Below are positions 61,712 through 64,000 of a stretch of 64,000 nucleotides of DNA, piece by piece. Each line of letters begins with the position of its first letter. The first letter of the stretch is position 1. Origin of the DNA: Flavobacteriaceae bacterium (GTDB lineage Bacteria; Bacteroidota; Bacteroidia; Flavobacteriales; Flavobacteriaceae); the NCBI GenBank assembly GCA_028279515.1, contig JANQNQ010000004.1:1-64000 (forward strand). The letters run 5' to 3'. Under the pieces are notes generated by a model. The model was not told the DNA's origin and searched no databases. It was given only the letters and a program-made list of their open reading frames with translations. The translations under genes were made by a program, and so were the position numbers.

Positions 61712-64000
61712 ATGGAAGCAAACCCCTACAAGACAAATCTTTTGTGCATTTCAGTACAGTTTCGTTTACTGCTCATAATCTGGTTTATGGGTTGTTATAT
61801 ATCCTTTGCTCAGAATTTTGAACGCAGCACCTTCGAGGTTGTAGAAAACAGTGGTACCAAGACCTCTTCGAAACCAATGCTTGTAGATGAAGATGGCTTT
61901 CTTTGGTACGCGACCAACAAGGGGGTAGTCAAAGAGATGGGAAACCATCATAAACTCTATAAAATTGACCCTCCTCCCAACGTTGCAGGCTTAGGGTGGG
62001 TTCATATGATTCTAAAGGCCTCCAATGAAAAGTTGTGGGGTGTCTCACCATATGGGATATTCTCTGTAGATATTTTCACCGAAGAAGTAAGATGGTATAC
62101 GTTTCCCGAACCCAAAAACCCGAAGCGGAGTATGTTCTTTGCGTCAATTTTAGAGGACAAGAAAGGACAGCTGTGGTTTGGTACCACAAGGTCTAACCAT
62201 GTGTATTGTTATACCGTTGATGGGCAATTTAAAGGATATGATTTGACCGAGTATTTCACTGATGACAGTCCGACCAATAAAAATATGGAATTCATCATTA
62301 GAGCAAAACAAGTACTTTCGGATGGATCGGTATTATTTGAAAGTAATCACAGAACAGAGTGGGTACTTTTTAAAGAAGGCGAATTTAGGCTACTAAAAGA
62401 AGAAGGAGAAGAAGACCACATAGAAGACGGTGTACATTCAATCGTGGAGAATGGTAAGTACTTTGAAGAGAATTCTTCAGGAACCTTCTTTTACAAGGGA
62501 TCTGAGTTTGTATACAATTACCTTCCAGAGATCGACAAGCAGGTCATCATTTTTCCCTTTTCCGAAGTTCTAGAGGTTCAAGATGGCTTTGAGCAAGAGG
62601 TTTCGGAGAGACCTTTACATTTTGTTTTTCATAATAAAGGAACATCTAACATTGGGGCACTGAGGTTCAATAGGAGTGCAGACCACTATGAATTGGTAGA
62701 AGTAGCCTCTTTTGATTTTGATTCGGAAATCACAAATTTTGTGAGCGATGAGACTGGATATTTGTGGGTTCATCATTTTGGGACCATCACTAAAATTAGG
62801 CCCAAGAGTTTAGGTTTTGAAACGTATCTTGACGATTACAAACGGCACGGCCTTTCTACCTCTGTAAGTTGTAGGGCCCTTCATGAAGACAGCAACGGAA
62901 ACATATACATGTTTTCCCAAAATGGTCTATTTAAAAGGACTGAAGGAGAAAAAGACTTCAAGCTACTCCCGATACTAGAAAAAGAGACAGGAGAAGGGCT
63001 TCCCAAAGGAATGTACAATGCTTTCTTTGAAAACGATAGCATCGTTTGGGCCTATGGATTTAATGCTAATTTACGCCGAATAGACCTGTCGACAAATACG
63101 TCAAAGCATGTAACACCGCCTATGAGTGTGCATCCAACAGGAAGGGCATATCAAGACATGGAAAGAATCAATGAAAACCAAGTGTTGATCGGGTCACTTT
63201 CTGGTTTGATTACGTTGAATCTTGACACCAAAACTTTTCAAAATGCCAATGAGATAGGATCGGGATATGATTTGAAAAATCACAACATCCTTGACATTTA
63301 TGTTGGTCGTAATAAGAAAGTGGTTTGGATTGCATCCATCAATGGAAATGGTGTTTACAAAAAAGACCTAACCACGGGTAAAGTAGAGCACTTTTCGACT
63401 TCTTCAACTCCTGTGGCACTTATCAGTGACAACGTCCGGTCGATATATGAAGACACTAAAGGAAGGATATGGTTTTCTACAAGTATCGGAGTGCAACGGA
63501 TCGATTTTGCTTCGGGTATTTCCAAAACCTTCCGTAGGGCCAACGGACAAGCCAATGACATTATGGTCAACGTACTTGAGTACCAAGGTGCCTATTGGAT
63601 TAGTACCTTCAATGGGCTGCTACGTTTGGAAGAAGATATGAAGACCTTTGAAGAGTATTATGTAGAAGATGGCCTTCCGAATAATGAATTCAACACAAAA
63701 TCTTCCTTTAGGTCAAGTGATGGTCGTTTCTTTTTTGGGGGAATATCGGGGTTGGTAGAATTTGACCCAAAAGCCATCGAATCCCAAAAAAAAGCGCAGT
63801 TCGAAATATTCCTAGCTCAGTTAGACCTTTTTGATGAAGAGACTGGTCAGAACAAGACGTTTAGCAGTGATTTGAGCACGATCAAAGACGTGATCATCCC
63901 ATACAGTCACAACTATGCAAACCTCACTTTCGTAATCAATGATATGTTTGATCCAGAAAAGAACGACTTCGAGTATCGTATTAAGGAAGTGTCGGCTGAT
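61712..64000 (+). CDS. two-component regulator propeller/Y_Y_Y sensor protein (3' end outside window)
   Basis: An open frame runs to the right edge, 763 residues so far, with no stop. The ATG at 61712 gives a signal peptide (MEANPYKTNLLCISVQFRLL onward, ending SFAQ). An ATG at 61697 adds five residues; an upstream TAG bounds the frame. Propeller blades repeat as MLVDEDGFLWYATNKGVV, ILEDKKGQLWFGTTRSNH, IYEDTKGRIWFSTSIGVQ, and YWISTFNGLLRL. A Y_Y_Y-type domain begins near 735 (NYANLTFVINDMFDPEKNDF). The family ends either in a histidine kinase or a LuxR-type HTH, which is beyond the edge. Confidence 0.88.
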   Translation, partial: MEANPYKTNLLCISVQFRLLLIIWFMGCYISFAQNFERSTFEVVENSGTKTSSKPMLVDEDGFLWYATNKGVVKEMGNHHKLYKIDPPPNVAGLGWVHMILKASNEKLWGVSPYGIFSVDIFTEEVRWYTFPEPKNPKRSMFFASILEDKKGQLWFGTTRSNHVYCYTVDGQFKGYDLTEYFTDDSPTNKNMEFIIRAKQVLSDGSVLFESNHRTEWVLFKEGEFRLLKEEGEEDHIEDGVHSIVENGKYFEENSSGTFFYKGSEFVYNYLPEIDKQVIIFPFSEVLEVQDGFEQEVSERPLHFVFHNKGTSNIGALRFNRSADHYELVEVASFDFDSEITNFVSDETGYLWVHHFGTITKIRPKSLGFETYLDDYKRHGLSTSVSCRALHEDSNGNIYMFSQNGLFKRTEGEKDFKLLPILEKETGEGLPKGMYNAFFENDSIVWAYGFNANLRRIDLSTNTSKHVTPPMSVHPTGRAYQDMERINENQVLIGSLSGLITLNLDTKTFQNANEIGSGYDLKNHNILDIYVGRNKKVVWIASINGNGVYKKDLTTGKVEHFSTSSTPVALISDNVRSIYEDTKGRIWFSTSIGVQRIDFASGISKTFRRANGQANDIMVNVLEYQGAYWISTFNGLLRLEEDMKTFEEYYVEDGLPNNEFNTKSSFRSSDGRFFFGGISGLVEFDPKAIESQKKAQFEIFLAQLDLFDEETGQNKTFSSDLSTIKDVIIPYSHNYANLTFVINDMFDPEKNDFEYRIKEVSAD

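Noticed and set aside
61558-61821. 87-codon frame before the propeller sensor
   Set aside because: It is AT-rich spacer read in another frame. The sensor frame with its signal peptide overlaps it and continues to the edge.

Overview
The window looks like a chromosome segment from a marine member of the Bacteroidetes, most likely Flavobacteriaceae. The evidence is: several proteins with type IX secretion (T9SS) C-terminal sorting signals, both type A and the gliding-associated type B form; a PorP/SprF-like outer-membrane protein; promoters of the Bacteroidetes form (TTG, about 20 bp, TAnnTTTG); weak ribosome-binding sites; and an arginine operon of the acylated type (argF' plus an M20 deacylase). 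The exact genus cannot be read from the sequence. No rRNA, tRNA, CRISPR array, integrase or intact transposase gene was seen.

Layout. 0-5.3 kb: the tail of an unknown gene, then a 1657-residue secreted mosaic protein (minus strand). 5.6-12.5 kb: exported or membrane housekeeping and accessory genes (esterase, DUF3179, acyltransferase-like membrane protein, FMN reductase, a T9SS cargo protein, YcxB-like protein, two hypotheticals). 12.6-21.5 kb: a nine-gene arginine operon on the minus strand in the order GNAT, argG, argC, proC, argD, argF', argB, argE', argH, mostly joined by ATGA overlaps. In front of it is an unannotated 30-codon leader ORF ending in an arginine-rich stretch (21557-21649), the most interesting regulatory signal seen here. 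21.7-27.4 kb: pabB-like gene, a lipase-like hydrolase, tilS and a DsbD-family reductase. 27.5-31.4 kb: a 164-bp MITE-like element, then a CocE/NonD hydrolase and a DUF885 lipoprotein.

31.4-42.9 kb: an unusual group of phage-like genes without a phage. It has two tandem tail-collar (MdpB-type) proteins, a signal-less beta-rich protein, a GH19 endolysin-like enzyme with a neighbouring four-helix membrane protein, and the regulators beside them (XRE pair, split NarL-type two-component system, LytTR regulator). Adenine deaminase and one T9SS cargo gene lie among them. I suggest, as inference, a release-by-lysis or non-classical export module.

43.2-46.2 kb: a small lipoprotein and a TPR-type sensor kinase with its LuxR-type response regulator. 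46.8-61.4 kb: a putative SprB-like adhesin operon, made of a 3911-residue protein (15 Ig-like repeats of 100/102 residues, then 19 TSP3-type units of 41 residues, then a type B sorting domain), its PorP/SprF partner and a TPR/propeller/OmpA protein. 61.7 kb to the end: a beta-propeller sensor that runs off the right edge.

Two regulatory themes recur. Dyads lie about 40 bp upstream of -7-like elements in front of surface-protein genes. A 15-bp dyad of form TRCGGWAAAWCCGYA occurs once before the LytTR gene and once before the giant adhesin.
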